A model generated the notes under the pieces. It saw only the letters and a list, made by a program, of their open reading frames with translations, did no database searches and was not told where the DNA came from. Shown here piece by piece: positions 1-5,577 of a stretch of 8,120 nucleotides of DNA. Made by a program: the position numbers and the translations under genes. The first letter of the stretch is position 1. Each line of letters starts with the position of its first letter. This stretch comes from an uncultured Collinsella sp. (GTDB lineage Bacteria; Actinomycetota; Coriobacteriia; Coriobacteriales; Coriobacteriaceae), in NCBI GenBank assembly GCA_902495085.1, contig CABUWA010000085.1, positions 1 through 8,120 of the forward strand, given 5' to 3'.

Positions 1-52
1 AGGCAAGCGTCGACTAAACGTGCAGCGTGCGCGGGCCCTCCCGACGGGAAAC

Positions 53-79
53 GAAAAAGCCCGGTTTAAAACCGGGCTC
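53..79 (-). terminator. Intrinsic terminator of the AT-rich minus-strand operon
   Basis: A near-perfect palindrome with 10-bp arms, AGCCCGGTTT (58-67) and AAACCGGGCT (69-78), is followed on the minus strand by a run of five T (53-57 on the plus strand reads as A). The hairpin plus U-tract therefore ends transcripts coming from the right, that is, from the truncated radical SAM gene 30 bases away. There is no U-tract in the plus direction, so it looks one-directional. It also marks where composition returns to the GC-rich background. Confidence 0.85.
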
Positions 80-109
80 GAACAAACACGCCTATTGACA
101 ATGGCTTTC

Positions 110-802
110 TCATATTAAAAAGGGATGCCATTCTTTCATGCAGTCATCTGCTAAACGAGCAATGTAATTGCCGCCCAATGAGACGTGTTTAACAGATGGA
201 CATTCTTCTTTAATCAGTTTCGCTAACGTAACTGCAGAAATCAATTGGAAACAGCCGCTCACCGAAATCCCAATATACTCGATTTTTTCCCTCTGAATAC
301 GCTTAAGAAAGGCAGTTTCATAGAAGGAAATAAACGGATTATGCAAGGTATCCGCAAGCGATTTCATTATTTCTGGTGTCGAATAATAATCATAGGGCAG
401 ATCTATGGAGTTGAACGTGTATTTAACTCCATATGAGACGTGATTTATGATATAGAGTGCATTTCTAAAAATGTTTTCAGCATATTGTCTTTCTTTTAGA
501 TTAAAGTATCTCTTCGATCTGAAAATATCTTTTGCCTCGTCAACATTAAGTGCTGACTTTTGTATCAACTCGATTGTTAATTGAACATTCGAACTAAACG
601 AATCCTTTGATTCCCGATACCTTTTACAGCACTCTTCGACATGTCTAAAAGATAGGAGGTCATCGTATAATTCCACGTTTAAGTCAACGATGTCAACTTT
701 ATATTGTTCAATCTCTTGAAGATATGACTTCAAAACAGGCAAGGCAAGATACGGCCCCACTGGACTCCATCCTGGGGGAAATACTAAAAGCGTTTTAGGC
801 AT
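110..802 (-). CDS. Truncated B12-binding radical SAM protein (cobalamin-binding N-terminal part only)
   Basis: The 230-aa product starts with a Rossmann-type strand and loop, TLLVFPPGWSPVGPYLALP (residues 4-22), as in cobalamin-binding domains of B12-dependent radical SAM enzymes. The second half has IEYIGISVSG (174-183) and VKHVSLGGN (204-212), the later strands of the same fold. An insertion rich in charged and aromatic residues lies between (about 50-160). In such enzymes a GEGE-type strand and then the radical SAM domain with CxxxCxxC follow at about this point. Here the frame stops after HPFLI, no CxxxCxxC occurs anywhere, and only about 30 bases separate the stop from a terminator. I infer that the catalytic domain was deleted, leaving a non-catalytic remnant. 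The start lies 7 bases after the MFS stop, so the two were co-transcribed. The family is often found in natural-product and RiPP clusters, but the substrate is unknown. A stand-alone B12-binding protein is the alternative. Confidence 0.7.
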   Translation of the reverse strand: MPKTLLVFPPGWSPVGPYLALPVLKSYLQEIEQYKVDIVDLNVELYDDLLSFRHVEECCKRYRESKDSFSSNVQLTIELIQKSALNVDEAKDIFRSKRYFNLKERQYAENIFRNALYIINHVSYGVKYTFNSIDLPYDYYSTPEIMKSLADTLHNPFISFYETAFLKRIQREKIEYIGISVSGCFQLISAVTLAKLIKEECPSVKHVSLGGNYIARLADDCMKEWHPFLI

Positions 803-809
803 ATCAACG

Positions 810-1355
810 TCACATCTTTCGCAAATAATTCAATTGAAACACAACTACCATCATAATTGAAAATACACCAAGTCCTGTAACGAGAATTGAGAACATCGCG
901 ATGCTCGTGAACAGCGAAACAAGGAGTGTTGAAATAACAACAGCAACCGATTGCAAAGACTCCCTAATTGAAAACAGGCTTATCGATTCAGATTCGTCTC
1001 TCGCCAAATCCTGCAGCGATGTTATGAGAAGCACATCTTGAATGGCGTTTCCGGCACCGACGATAAAAAGGAAAATAAACGATATCCCAGACGCATAGCG
1101 ATAGCCAAACGCCAGATACGCACCGAGCGCAAGATACGTCACAAAACAATATGATTTAACGCAATCGGAACCACTAATTAAACGACCATATATTGTATTT
1201 CCGAACAACAGTCCGATTGTAAGACTACTCTGAAGGAATCCGTATTGTATCGATGACGAGTCAAATTGCAATTGCGCAATAGCTGGCAAAAGAGAATTCA
1301 GAGAGCCGAATGCCACGCCACTAGAAATATCGATTAATAGGAAACCAATTGCCAA
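810..1355 (-). CDS. MFS exporter, C-terminal half (out of frame with the N-terminal half)
   Basis: The frame gives 181 aa from a TTG codon and encodes about six hydrophobic helices, for example LAIGFLLIDISSGVAFGSL, SSLTIGLLFGNTIYG and ISFIFLFIVGAGNAI. The last of these, followed by QDVLLITSLQDLARDE, is the helix 10 to loop 10-11 pattern of EntS-like exporters. No Shine-Dalgarno sequence precedes the TTG, so independent translation is unlikely. The open frame extends upstream to about 1394, reaching the A6 run where the frame was lost. It ends LNYLRKM, 7 bases before the next ATG. Confidence 0.7.
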   Translation of the reverse strand: MAIGFLLIDISSGVAFGSLNSLLPAIAQLQFDSSSIQYGFLQSSLTIGLLFGNTIYGRLISGSDCVKSYCFVTYLALGAYLAFGYRYASGISFIFLFIVGAGNAIQDVLLITSLQDLARDESESISLFSIRESLQSVAVVISTLLVSLFTSIAMFSILVTGLGVFSIMMVVVFQLNYLRKM

Positions 1356-1996
1356 GTGCTTCGCGCTAAGATCACTAAATGCAGTCCTGTTTTTTCATTT
1401 TTGCTTATCCCCTCTTTATCATTAACCTCGATAACCGACGGAACATCTCGCAGCAACCAGAACGACGCGGCAAAAGAAAGCGCGTCTAATGCAAGAACAG
1501 CCTCCGCCCCAAATTGAGCGACAACAAAACCGCCGGCAACTGGCCCCAGAACCATCATCAAATTCTGCAGAAACCCAAACGAATTATTAATTACGTCGCG
1601 ATTGATACTATTCGTATTGGCTCTTAACAACGAGTAAAAGCAGGGCATTTCAACCGTTCGACAAAGCGATACCGCGCACGTAATAGCAAACATACTCCAT
1701 TTACTATCAACAAAAATATAGCAAACGAATAATCCCGCGCGAATTAAGTCTGCCAATCTCATGGCCTGCAGTGTCCCGATACCCATCTTCTGAGGCAGCT
1801 GCGCGAGCGCAACTGAAAACAGAGAGGGGGCAAATCTGCAGCAGACCATCAAAGCAGTTGCAGAAACATCGTGAGTTACCTCGTAAATCAGCATTGGCAA
1901 AGCAATATTCGCACACCAATTGCCTATTTCGCTTATCCCTCTAGCAATATATAAGACCCGAACCGGACGGCTAGCTCTCAATACCGTGAACATCAC
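1334..1996 (-). CDS. MFS exporter, N-terminal half (six-helix bundle)
   Basis: This frame encodes 220 aa. About the first 200 are genuine transporter sequence with roughly six hydrophobic segments. The loop between helices 2 and 3 reads AQLPQKMGIGTLQAMRLADL (65-84), the MFS loop position, although the usual Gly-x-x-x-Asp-Arg is degenerate. Helix 5 carries GPVAGGFVVAQFG (151-163), matching the GP-x-x-GG exporter motif, followed by LALDALSFAASFWLL, typical of the EntS-like MFS_3 group. From about residue 203 the frame is wrong: it reads TGLHLVILARSTWQLVSY and stops. This out-of-frame tail corresponds to the start of helix 7 in the restored reading. Confidence 0.75.
   Translation of the reverse strand: MMFTVLRASRPVRVLYIARGISEIGNWCANIALPMLIYEVTHDVSATALMVCCRFAPSLFSVALAQLPQKMGIGTLQAMRLADLIRAGLFVCYIFVDSKWSMFAITCAVSLCRTVEMPCFYSLLRANTNSINRDVINNSFGFLQNLMMVLGPVAGGFVVAQFGAEAVLALDALSFAASFWLLRDVPSVIEVNDKEGISKNEKTGLHLVILARSTWQLVSY
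1390..1395 (-). other. A6 homopolymer frameshift site in the MFS gene
   Basis: On the minus strand the run reads TGAAAAAACAGG. In the incoming frame it is GAA AAA ACA. With one more A it becomes GAA AAA AAC AGG and continues into the downstream half. The two open frames overlap only between about 1334 and 1394, and the run is the natural slip site within that overlap. The AAAAAAC heptamer is not phased as a canonical X-XXY-YYZ slippery site in the incoming frame, and I see no strong downstream stem. A replication slip or a sequencing error is therefore likelier than programmed frameshifting. Confidence 0.65.
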
Positions 1997-2029
1997 GATT
2001 AACCTCGTATTTCAGGCCTCGCTCATCCC

Positions 2030-2251
2030 TTAATAGGAATCATAATCAACCAAGTACCGCCTCAACACGGCATAATCAGGATAGAGCTGTGACAGCACAC
2101 GATTAACCTGAAGCTCCGTATAACTTGTATTTAATTCAAAGAAAGAGACGGCCCATAGCAGCATGATTCTTTTATAGCTTTCCTTTTTTGGAATTGAAAC
2201 CAGCTCGCCATTCTTGAGAAATCGTTTTTTAAAGTCTATTAGCTCATCCAT
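2030..2251 (-). CDS. DUF2087-like small protein, C-terminus lost by frameshift
   Basis: The product is 73 aa. FKKRFLKNGELVSIPKK (residues 7-23), YTELQVNRVLSQLYPDYAVL (44-63) and RRYLVDY (65-71) match the DUF2087 pattern, a small helical domain of unknown role that also occurs attached to bacterial helix-turn-helix regulators. The family normally continues past LVDYG with a hairpin. Here the frame stops after DYDSY. If one G is restored on the minus strand at the codon around 2041, the sequence continues as DYGFLLRDERGLKYEVNR, exactly the missing part. It would end at 1971 (about 93 aa), overlapping the MFS start by some 26 bases. ATG at 2249-2251 follows GGAGG at 2258-2262, a good ribosome binding site. 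DNA or RNA binding is possible but unproven. Confidence 0.75.
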   Translation of the reverse strand: MDELIDFKKRFLKNGELVSIPKKESYKRIMLLWAVSFFELNTSYTELQVNRVLSQLYPDYAVLRRYLVDYDSY

Positions 2252-2325
2252 TCACATCCTCCATTTCATACGCATCTAATACTAAAAATGCATACGCTTT
2301 AGGTCATCGCATTCGACTTCTATAT

Positions 2326-2347
2326 TCGAACTAAACTCGAACTAATC
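2326..2347. repeat. 11-bp tandem direct repeat across a stop codon
   Basis: TCGAACTAAAC (2326-2336) is followed immediately by TCGAACTAATC (2337-2347), matching at 10 of 11 positions. The unit is close to one helical turn, and the pair covers the last codons and stop of the 79-aa gene, about 75 bases upstream of the DUF2087-like start. It may be a small slippage duplication or a paired regulator site. Nothing in the sequence decides between them. Confidence 0.5.
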
Positions 2348-2570
2348 TAAATGATTTGCTCAAACACTCTTCGAAAGCTCGTTTTTCACTCTGAGTAAAA
2401 TGCCCTTCCCAGTCAGTCCACGAACAGGAAGGCAACTCACAACGAGCGGAGTCGAAGCCCTCTGCCGTCGGTCGTTCAAAATGCACGATAACCTTTTCGA
2501 TATCCCCATCTGTTATCAGGTCAGAATGAACGACCTCGGTACCGTCTTCGAATGTCATATACCGGTACAT
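2331..2570 (-). CDS. Small conserved-type hypothetical protein (79 aa)
   Basis: The product begins MYRYMTFEDGTEVVHSDLI and has a conspicuous VHFERPTAEGFDSARCELPS core (about residues 29-48). This resembles a family of small uncharacterised proteins I recall from gut Firmicutes and Actinobacteria; I cannot assign a function. There is no signal peptide or membrane segment, so it should be cytoplasmic. I chose ATG at 2568-2570 because GAGGTGG at 2579-2585 lies 8 bases upstream; the adjacent GTG at 2571-2573 is an alternative, and a longer frame to 2612 lacks a comparable site. The C-terminus (ECLSKSFRLVRV) departs from what I remember of the family and may be shortened, which would fit the damage in the genes downstream. 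It is first in the minus-strand run and divergent from the gene at 2747. Confidence 0.65.
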   Translation of the reverse strand: MYRYMTFEDGTEVVHSDLITDGDIEKVIVHFERPTAEGFDSARCELPSCSWTDWEGHFTQSEKRAFEECLSKSFRLVRV

Positions 2571-2746
2571 CACGTAAACCACCTCACAATCGTAAATCCA
2601 GTTTAGCATCAAGCTATTGCACCAAAGACAGCAAGCCCCCCCTTGATGAGTTGATGGTATCTGTTAAATGTCACGTACGATTCACATCTGGTGGGTACCC
2701 TGATGGCTACATGAAACGAAGCAGATTTACACCGGGAGGACCCCGT
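2571..2746. promoter_or_regulatory. Divergent intergenic region with a C7 tract
   Basis: These 176 bases separate divergent genes and must hold promoters for both. Toward the minus gene there is a possible extended -10, TGCTAAACT, read from the minus strand just upstream of the ribosome binding site, without a convincing -35. Toward the plus gene TTGATG (2643-2648) and TAAATG (2665-2670) are 16 bases apart, a weak match. A run of seven C occupies 2636-2642, and a length change there could alter promoter spacing. AT-rich accessory composition gives way to GC-rich composition inside this region. The promoter assignments are guesses. Confidence 0.35.
2734..2740 (+). promoter_or_regulatory. Ribosome binding site GGGAGGA fixing the start at 2747
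   Basis: GGGAGGA lies 6 bases before the ATG at 2747-2749. The frame stays open upstream to 2552, but the upstream ATG codons lack such a site and their translation would be unlike the rest of the protein. Confidence 0.75.
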
Positions 2747-3697
2747 ATGACAACCAAGTACACCGACGCGCCGCGCACGCGCGTCATGACGCCGGCATCG
2801 CTCAACAACGGCGTGCACGAGAACCATTCCATCGGACAGACCATGGCCATCGCGCCCAAAAAGGGCCTCTTCGACGACATTTCCATTCCCCAGATCATCG
2901 CCGGCGCCGCGGCTGCCGCCACAAGCGTCGCGCTTGCCTCCAAGATCGGTATCGCTGGTTCAGTAATTGGTGCCGCCGTGAGCTCGGTCATCACCGTTGT
3001 GTCATCGCAGGTCTACTGCCACTTTATCTCTGCCAGCGCCGAAGCCATCAAAGGTACGCACGCCGCCGTCGACTACCCTGCCGGCGCCTACGAGCCCGTT
3101 GAGTTTAATGCCGAGGAGCACCTAGGCGGCGCCGCGACTACGCAGGAGATGCGCCAGATTGCGGGGCGCGCGACCACGGCGCGCGTCGCTCCCGACAGCC
3201 TGCGCGCCAAGGCGGCGGCAGAGCACAGCCAGACGCAAAAGAAGGTCATCGTCTTCTCGATCGCCATCGCCATCGTCGCGGTCATCGCCTGCGCCGGCGC
3301 CATCCTTATCACCACCGCCGGCGAGGGTCTGGGCGAGCGCCCCGAGCCAATCCTTTCGTCGCGCACGACCGAGAGCGATGCAAATGACAACACCCAGTCG
3401 CAAGATCAGCAGGCACAAGCGGACGGTACGCAAGACAGTTCTACCTCTACCGATTCGTCCTCGAACACCCAAAACCAATCGCAGGGCACCGATTCCTCTA
3501 CGGCCAACAGTGGCACGCCGTCCGGCACGACCGACTCAAGCCAAACGGCTGACGGTTCGCAGCCGAACACGGGCAGCCAGACGAGCGACACCACGTCGGG
3601 AACGGGCACAGCAGACAGCAACAACAGCAATTCGAGTGGCACCACATCGGGCACGACATCTGACAGTTCAAGCCAAGGCACGACATCGGGCAACTAG
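2747..3697 (+). CDS. Membrane protein with Ser/Thr/Gly/Asn-rich C-terminal tail
   Basis: The protein has 316 aa and I recognise no named family. A soluble N-terminus (1-45) is followed by a Gly/Ala-rich hydrophobic stretch, about 48-95, long enough for a helical hairpin (GAAAAATSVALASKIGIAGS, then IGAAVSSVITVVSS). A charged segment (96-165) follows, then a clear single transmembrane helix, VIVFSIAIAIVAVIACAGAI (167-186). Residues 205-316 are low complexity, made almost only of Ser, Thr, Gly, Asn, Asp and Gln, with repeats such as SGTTSGTTS and few charges. With a hairpin plus one helix, the two termini would lie on opposite sides, so I infer a cytoplasmic N-terminus and an exposed tail, possibly a wall-spanning or glycosylated stalk. 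Codon use is GC-rich like the chromosome. A hairpin terminator follows, so it appears monocistronic. Confidence 0.75.
   Translation: MTTKYTDAPRTRVMTPASLNNGVHENHSIGQTMAIAPKKGLFDDISIPQIIAGAAAAATSVALASKIGIAGSVIGAAVSSVITVVSSQVYCHFISASAEAIKGTHAAVDYPAGAYEPVEFNAEEHLGGAATTQEMRQIAGRATTARVAPDSLRAKAAAEHSQTQKKVIVFSIAIAIVAVIACAGAILITTAGEGLGERPEPILSSRTTESDANDNTQSQDQQAQADGTQDSSTSTDSSSNTQNQSQGTDSSTANSGTPSGTTDSSQTADGSQPNTGSQTSDTTSGTGTADSNNSNSSGTTSGTTSDSSSQGTTSGN
3359..3694 (+). repeat. Low-complexity Ser/Thr/Gly/Asn tail-coding region
   Basis: This stretch encodes residues 205-316 of the membrane protein. It has imperfect short DNA repeats, for example the GGCACSACATCKG type near 3638, 3650 and 3677, and many TCG/ACG/GGC/AGC codons. 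Synonymous variation between copies suggests an old repeat under protein-level selection, not recent expansion. Tail length is likely to vary among strains. Confidence 0.6.
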
Positions 3698-3727
3698 GCG
3701 CTGCATCCCCAGATAGGCAACCTGTAC

Positions 3728-3760
3728 AACGGGCGCGAACCGGCAACGGTCGCGCCCGTT
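3728..3760 (+). terminator. GC-rich hairpin terminator after the membrane protein gene
   Basis: AACGGGCGCGA (3728-3738) pairs with TCGCGCCCGTT (3750-3760), an 11-bp stem. The 11-base loop can close further through CCG and CGG. The downstream U-tract is weak (only TTT at 3759-3761 before mixed sequence), so this is either a modest intrinsic terminator or one helped by the strong stem. Confidence 0.65.
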
Positions 3761-3819
3761 TGCCTTGGGCGACGAGATGGCAAGCCCCGTGCGATGGTAA
3801 GATGCTTTGGTGTGTAAAG

Positions 3820-3824
3820 AGGAG
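3820..3824 (+). promoter_or_regulatory. Ribosome binding site AGGAG fixing the start at 3832
   Basis: AGGAG sits 7 bases before ATG at 3832-3834. The frame is open to 3760, but that would place the start inside the preceding terminator hairpin, so the downstream ATG is preferred. Confidence 0.75.
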
Positions 3825-3831
3825 ATTTGCC

Positions 3832-5130
3832 ATGAGCAAGACAATAGTTAGGCCCACGCTTTCGCTGGGCAACCACATCTATCTGTATCGCCTGCTGCGC
3901 GATGCAATCGGATGCGGCAAGCAAACGTTTATGACGCAGGTCGAGGAGGCACTCGCCGCTGGTGACATGGCCGCTTATGACCTGGGCTTCGAGTCCACGC
4001 GCGAGCTGCTCGAGGAGCTCGACGACTGCATTAAGCTGACCGTCTTTAAGGGCGGTCGCCTGTATGCCACTGTCATCGCCAACGAGGCCTGGGATGCCGC
4101 CCTTGCCAAGGGCGAGGACAAGCCCAAGGCAGCCAAGGGAGCCAAGCAGTCCTACAAAAAGAAAAAACGCGGCGAGAAGGACCTCAAGGCCGTGCGTCCC
4201 AAGCACGTTAAGCGTCCCGAGCCCGAGCCCGTGGCTGAAGCTATGCCGGAGCCCGAGCCCGAGGCAGAGATCGAAGTCGCTATTGAGGTAACGGCAGAAG
4301 CCGAAACCGAAATCGCCGCCACGACCGATCCCAAAGTCATATCCGAGCAGGAAGCCACTGCGGAGCTCAACGAGACTCCCAAGTCGACAACCGAAGAAGT
4401 CGCTAACCAACCTGAGACGCCTGCGTTCCAAAACAGCGATGTCTTTGGCGACGAGGCTGAGGACGATCAGTCCGACGATCAAGGCGCTACCGAGTCGACG
4501 CCGGAGCCCGAGACGCCGGAGCCCGCCATCTCGCTCACGGTCGTCTATGACCCCGAGAACGCCAACGCCGGCATCACCACTATGGCATCCACGCCCATCG
4601 AAGCAAAGTCGAGCGTCGAGAATGAGAGCGCGATGCAGGTTGAGTTTGAAACTGCAGCTGTAGACGCGCCCGTCACCGTGAAGCCCGCAGATTCCGCAGT
4701 TAAGCCGGAACCGGTGCCTGAGCCCGCACCCGTCATCGAATCCGTGCCCGCCTCTGCTTGCGACCAAGTTCCCGCACCGGCACCGGCTTCGGTACCCGCA
4801 GCGGCCCCAACCCCCGCACCCGCAGCGCCCGCCATCCCTGAGGACTTCCCCGTCGATTTCGCAACCGAGGTCTTCTGCCCCGGCCCGCTTCTGCACCAGT
4901 TGTCGACCTATCTCCCCTACGGCGCCGACACGCTCGGCATTGTCGGCGAGTACTACTGGATCGCCCGCGAGCGCGGTACCATCGAGGCCGCGCGAAACCG
5001 CGCAAACTTCCCCCTGTGCTACACGCAGGCCGGCGAGCGCCGCGAGGTTACAGTGCGCATCCGCCGCAACACCACCGGCGGTCTCGGAGCCGCCTGGACC
5101 ATCGACAAGGTCGAAGCCCCGGTCGAGTAA
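3832..5130 (+). CDS. Two-domain protein with LOTUS/OST-HTH-like N-terminus and Pro/Glu/Ala-rich linker
   Basis: The protein has 432 aa. Residues 8-85 read like a winged-helix of the LOTUS/OST-HTH type: helix IYLYRLLRDAIGCGKQTF (16-33), then the recognisable YDLGFESTRELLEELDD (49-65), then the wing strands CIKLTVFKGGRLYATVIA (66-83). LOTUS domains bind RNA in other proteins; here that is inference. A Lys-rich patch (97-127, with KKKKRG at 109-114) follows and could bind nucleic acid. Residues 128-335 are a disordered linker of PEPEP, PAPAP and acidic runs. The C-terminal 95 residues (338-432) are again ordered-looking (FPVDFATEVFCPGPLLHQLS, EYYWIARERGTIEAARNR) and I do not recognise that domain. 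There is no signal peptide or membrane helix, so it should be cytoplasmic. It is flanked by terminators and so is transcribed alone. The coding strand is secure because the long opposite frame is a compositional shadow. Confidence 0.7.
   Translation: MSKTIVRPTLSLGNHIYLYRLLRDAIGCGKQTFMTQVEEALAAGDMAAYDLGFESTRELLEELDDCIKLTVFKGGRLYATVIANEAWDAALAKGEDKPKAAKGAKQSYKKKKRGEKDLKAVRPKHVKRPEPEPVAEAMPEPEPEAEIEVAIEVTAEAETEIAATTDPKVISEQEATAELNETPKSTTEEVANQPETPAFQNSDVFGDEAEDDQSDDQGATESTPEPETPEPAISLTVVYDPENANAGITTMASTPIEAKSSVENESAMQVEFETAAVDAPVTVKPADSAVKPEPVPEPAPVIESVPASACDQVPAPAPASVPAAAPTPAPAAPAIPEDFPVDFATEVFCPGPLLHQLSTYLPYGADTLGIVGEYYWIARERGTIEAARNRANFPLCYTQAGERREVTVRIRRNTTGGLGAAWTIDKVEAPVE
4207..4830 (+). 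repeat. Pro/Glu/Ala-rich linker-coding region
   Basis: This region encodes about residues 126-333 of the LOTUS-like protein. It contains repeated GAGCCCGAGCCCG (at 4219 and 4250) and later PVPEPAPV and APAPASVPAAAPTPAP stretches. The acidic first part changes to a Pro/Ala part near 4730. It should form an extended flexible tether. Confidence 0.6.
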
Positions 5131-5131
5131 A

Positions 5132-5171
5132 AAACGGCCTCGGATAGCCAATTGACCATCCGAGGCCGTTT
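5132..5171. terminator. Bidirectional terminator between convergent genes
   Basis: AAACGGCCTCGGAT (5132-5145) and ATCCGAGGCCGTTT (5158-5171) form a perfect 14-bp stem with a 12-base loop, placed between the plus gene ending at 5130 and the minus gene ending at 5185. On the minus strand the stem runs into six T, a strong U-tract. On the plus strand only three T follow. It should end both transcripts and forms the boundary of the second AT-rich block. Confidence 0.9.
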
Positions 5172-5184
5172 GAATTCAGGCCTT

Positions 5185-5577
5185 TTAGTTGTCATCGGTG
5201 CATATAGACACCAGAGAAGCAAGCTCATCCTCAAGTTGCGGAGCAAAGTATCTAAAAGAAACCTGCGCTCCAGTCGGTATCGACTCAATCATATTCGCAG
5301 CATTATCTGAAACTCGGTACGATGCAGTTTCACCTGTCTTCAAATCCTCTATTGAGCAGACAGCGTCTTCAGCATCAATCGACCTAAGCACGCCTTTTCC
5401 TTGTAACATCACATCGGCATGCCCGCCAGCTATTTCTAATGAACCTGAGTCTGTCGCAGTCACTTCTCCGGAACCTCCGCGCGATATCTCTTCCTTTGTT
5501 GAACAGCCCACCAATGAAGCCATCAGCACCAAAGACAGAGCTAGACGAATCGCCCTACTTCGAAAAAGTCGTTCCAT
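5185..5577 (-). CDS. Small lipoprotein with OB-like strand pattern, partner of the cysteine peptidase
   Basis: From ATG at 5575-5577 the product is 130 aa. A basic n-region (MERLFRSRAIR) leads into a hydrophobic core and the lipobox LVGC at residues 22-25, so the mature protein of about 106 aa should be lipid-anchored outside the membrane. After a Ser/Gly-rich spacer, GVLRSIDAEDAVCSIEDL, ETASYRVSDN, GAQVSFRYF and LASLVSIC alternate like strands of a small OB-type barrel. Two further cysteines could pair. The start is uncertain: ATG codons at 5587-5589 and 5602-5604 are in frame but lengthen the n-region and have no better ribosome binding site. The gene overlaps the end of the peptidase gene, which suggests translational coupling. 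A chaperone, inhibitor or membrane anchor for the peptidase is conceivable but inferred only from position. Confidence 0.75.
   Translation of the reverse strand: MERLFRSRAIRLALSLVLMASLVGCSTKEEISRGGSGEVTATDSGSLEIAGGHADVMLQGKGVLRSIDAEDAVCSIEDLKTGETASYRVSDNAANMIESIPTGAQVSFRYFAPQLEDELASLVSICTDDN

Larger units (their letters stand above)
810..1996 (-). pseudogene. MFS exporter (EntS-like), split by a one-base frameshift
   Basis: Two adjacent reading frames are the two halves of one major facilitator superfamily transporter. Adding a single A to the A6 run on the minus strand (plus positions 1390-1395) fuses them into about 395 aa, a normal length for a 12-helix MFS drug or siderophore exporter. 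Across the join the restored reading is NEKNRTAFSDLSAKHLAIGF, leading straight into the seventh transmembrane helix. Start candidates are GTG at 1994-1996 and ATG at 1991-1993, with GAGG at 2003-2006 as ribosome binding site. The gene sits between the DUF2087-like gene and the truncated radical SAM gene, so it plausibly exported a small product of that cluster. As written the transporter is inactive unless a ribosome or polymerase slips at the A run. A sequencing or assembly indel in the homopolymer cannot be excluded. Confidence 0.8.

Noticed and set aside
1..110. Attachment site or inverted repeat of a mobile element at the left edge
   Set aside because: The palindrome at 58-78 has the hairpin and T-run of a terminator, and no matching sequence was found at the right end of the AT-rich block.
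1334..1396. Programmed -1 ribosomal frameshift in the MFS gene
   Set aside because: The AAAAAAC run is not phased as a canonical slippery heptamer in the incoming frame, no strong downstream structure is evident, and neighbouring genes are also damaged. Simple mutation or sequence error is more economical.
2252..2330. A RiPP precursor peptide gene in the spacer of the minus-strand operon
   Set aside because: I looked for a short frame with leader and core features in the spacers of 79, 33 and 7 bases and found none with a start and ribosome binding site. The cluster type therefore remains a guess.
3159..3716. Plus-strand Arg/Ala/Pro-rich open frame overlapping the membrane protein gene
   Set aside because: It is the +1 frame of a Ser/Thr/Gly-rich coding region. 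The Arg-rich composition follows from codon bias, and there is no ribosome binding site.
3694..5151. Long minus-strand open frame (485 codons) opposite the LOTUS-like gene
   Set aside because: It is a compositional shadow of the GC-rich plus gene. The translation is Gly/Leu/Arg-rich without domain pattern, it has no ribosome binding site, and it runs across two terminators.
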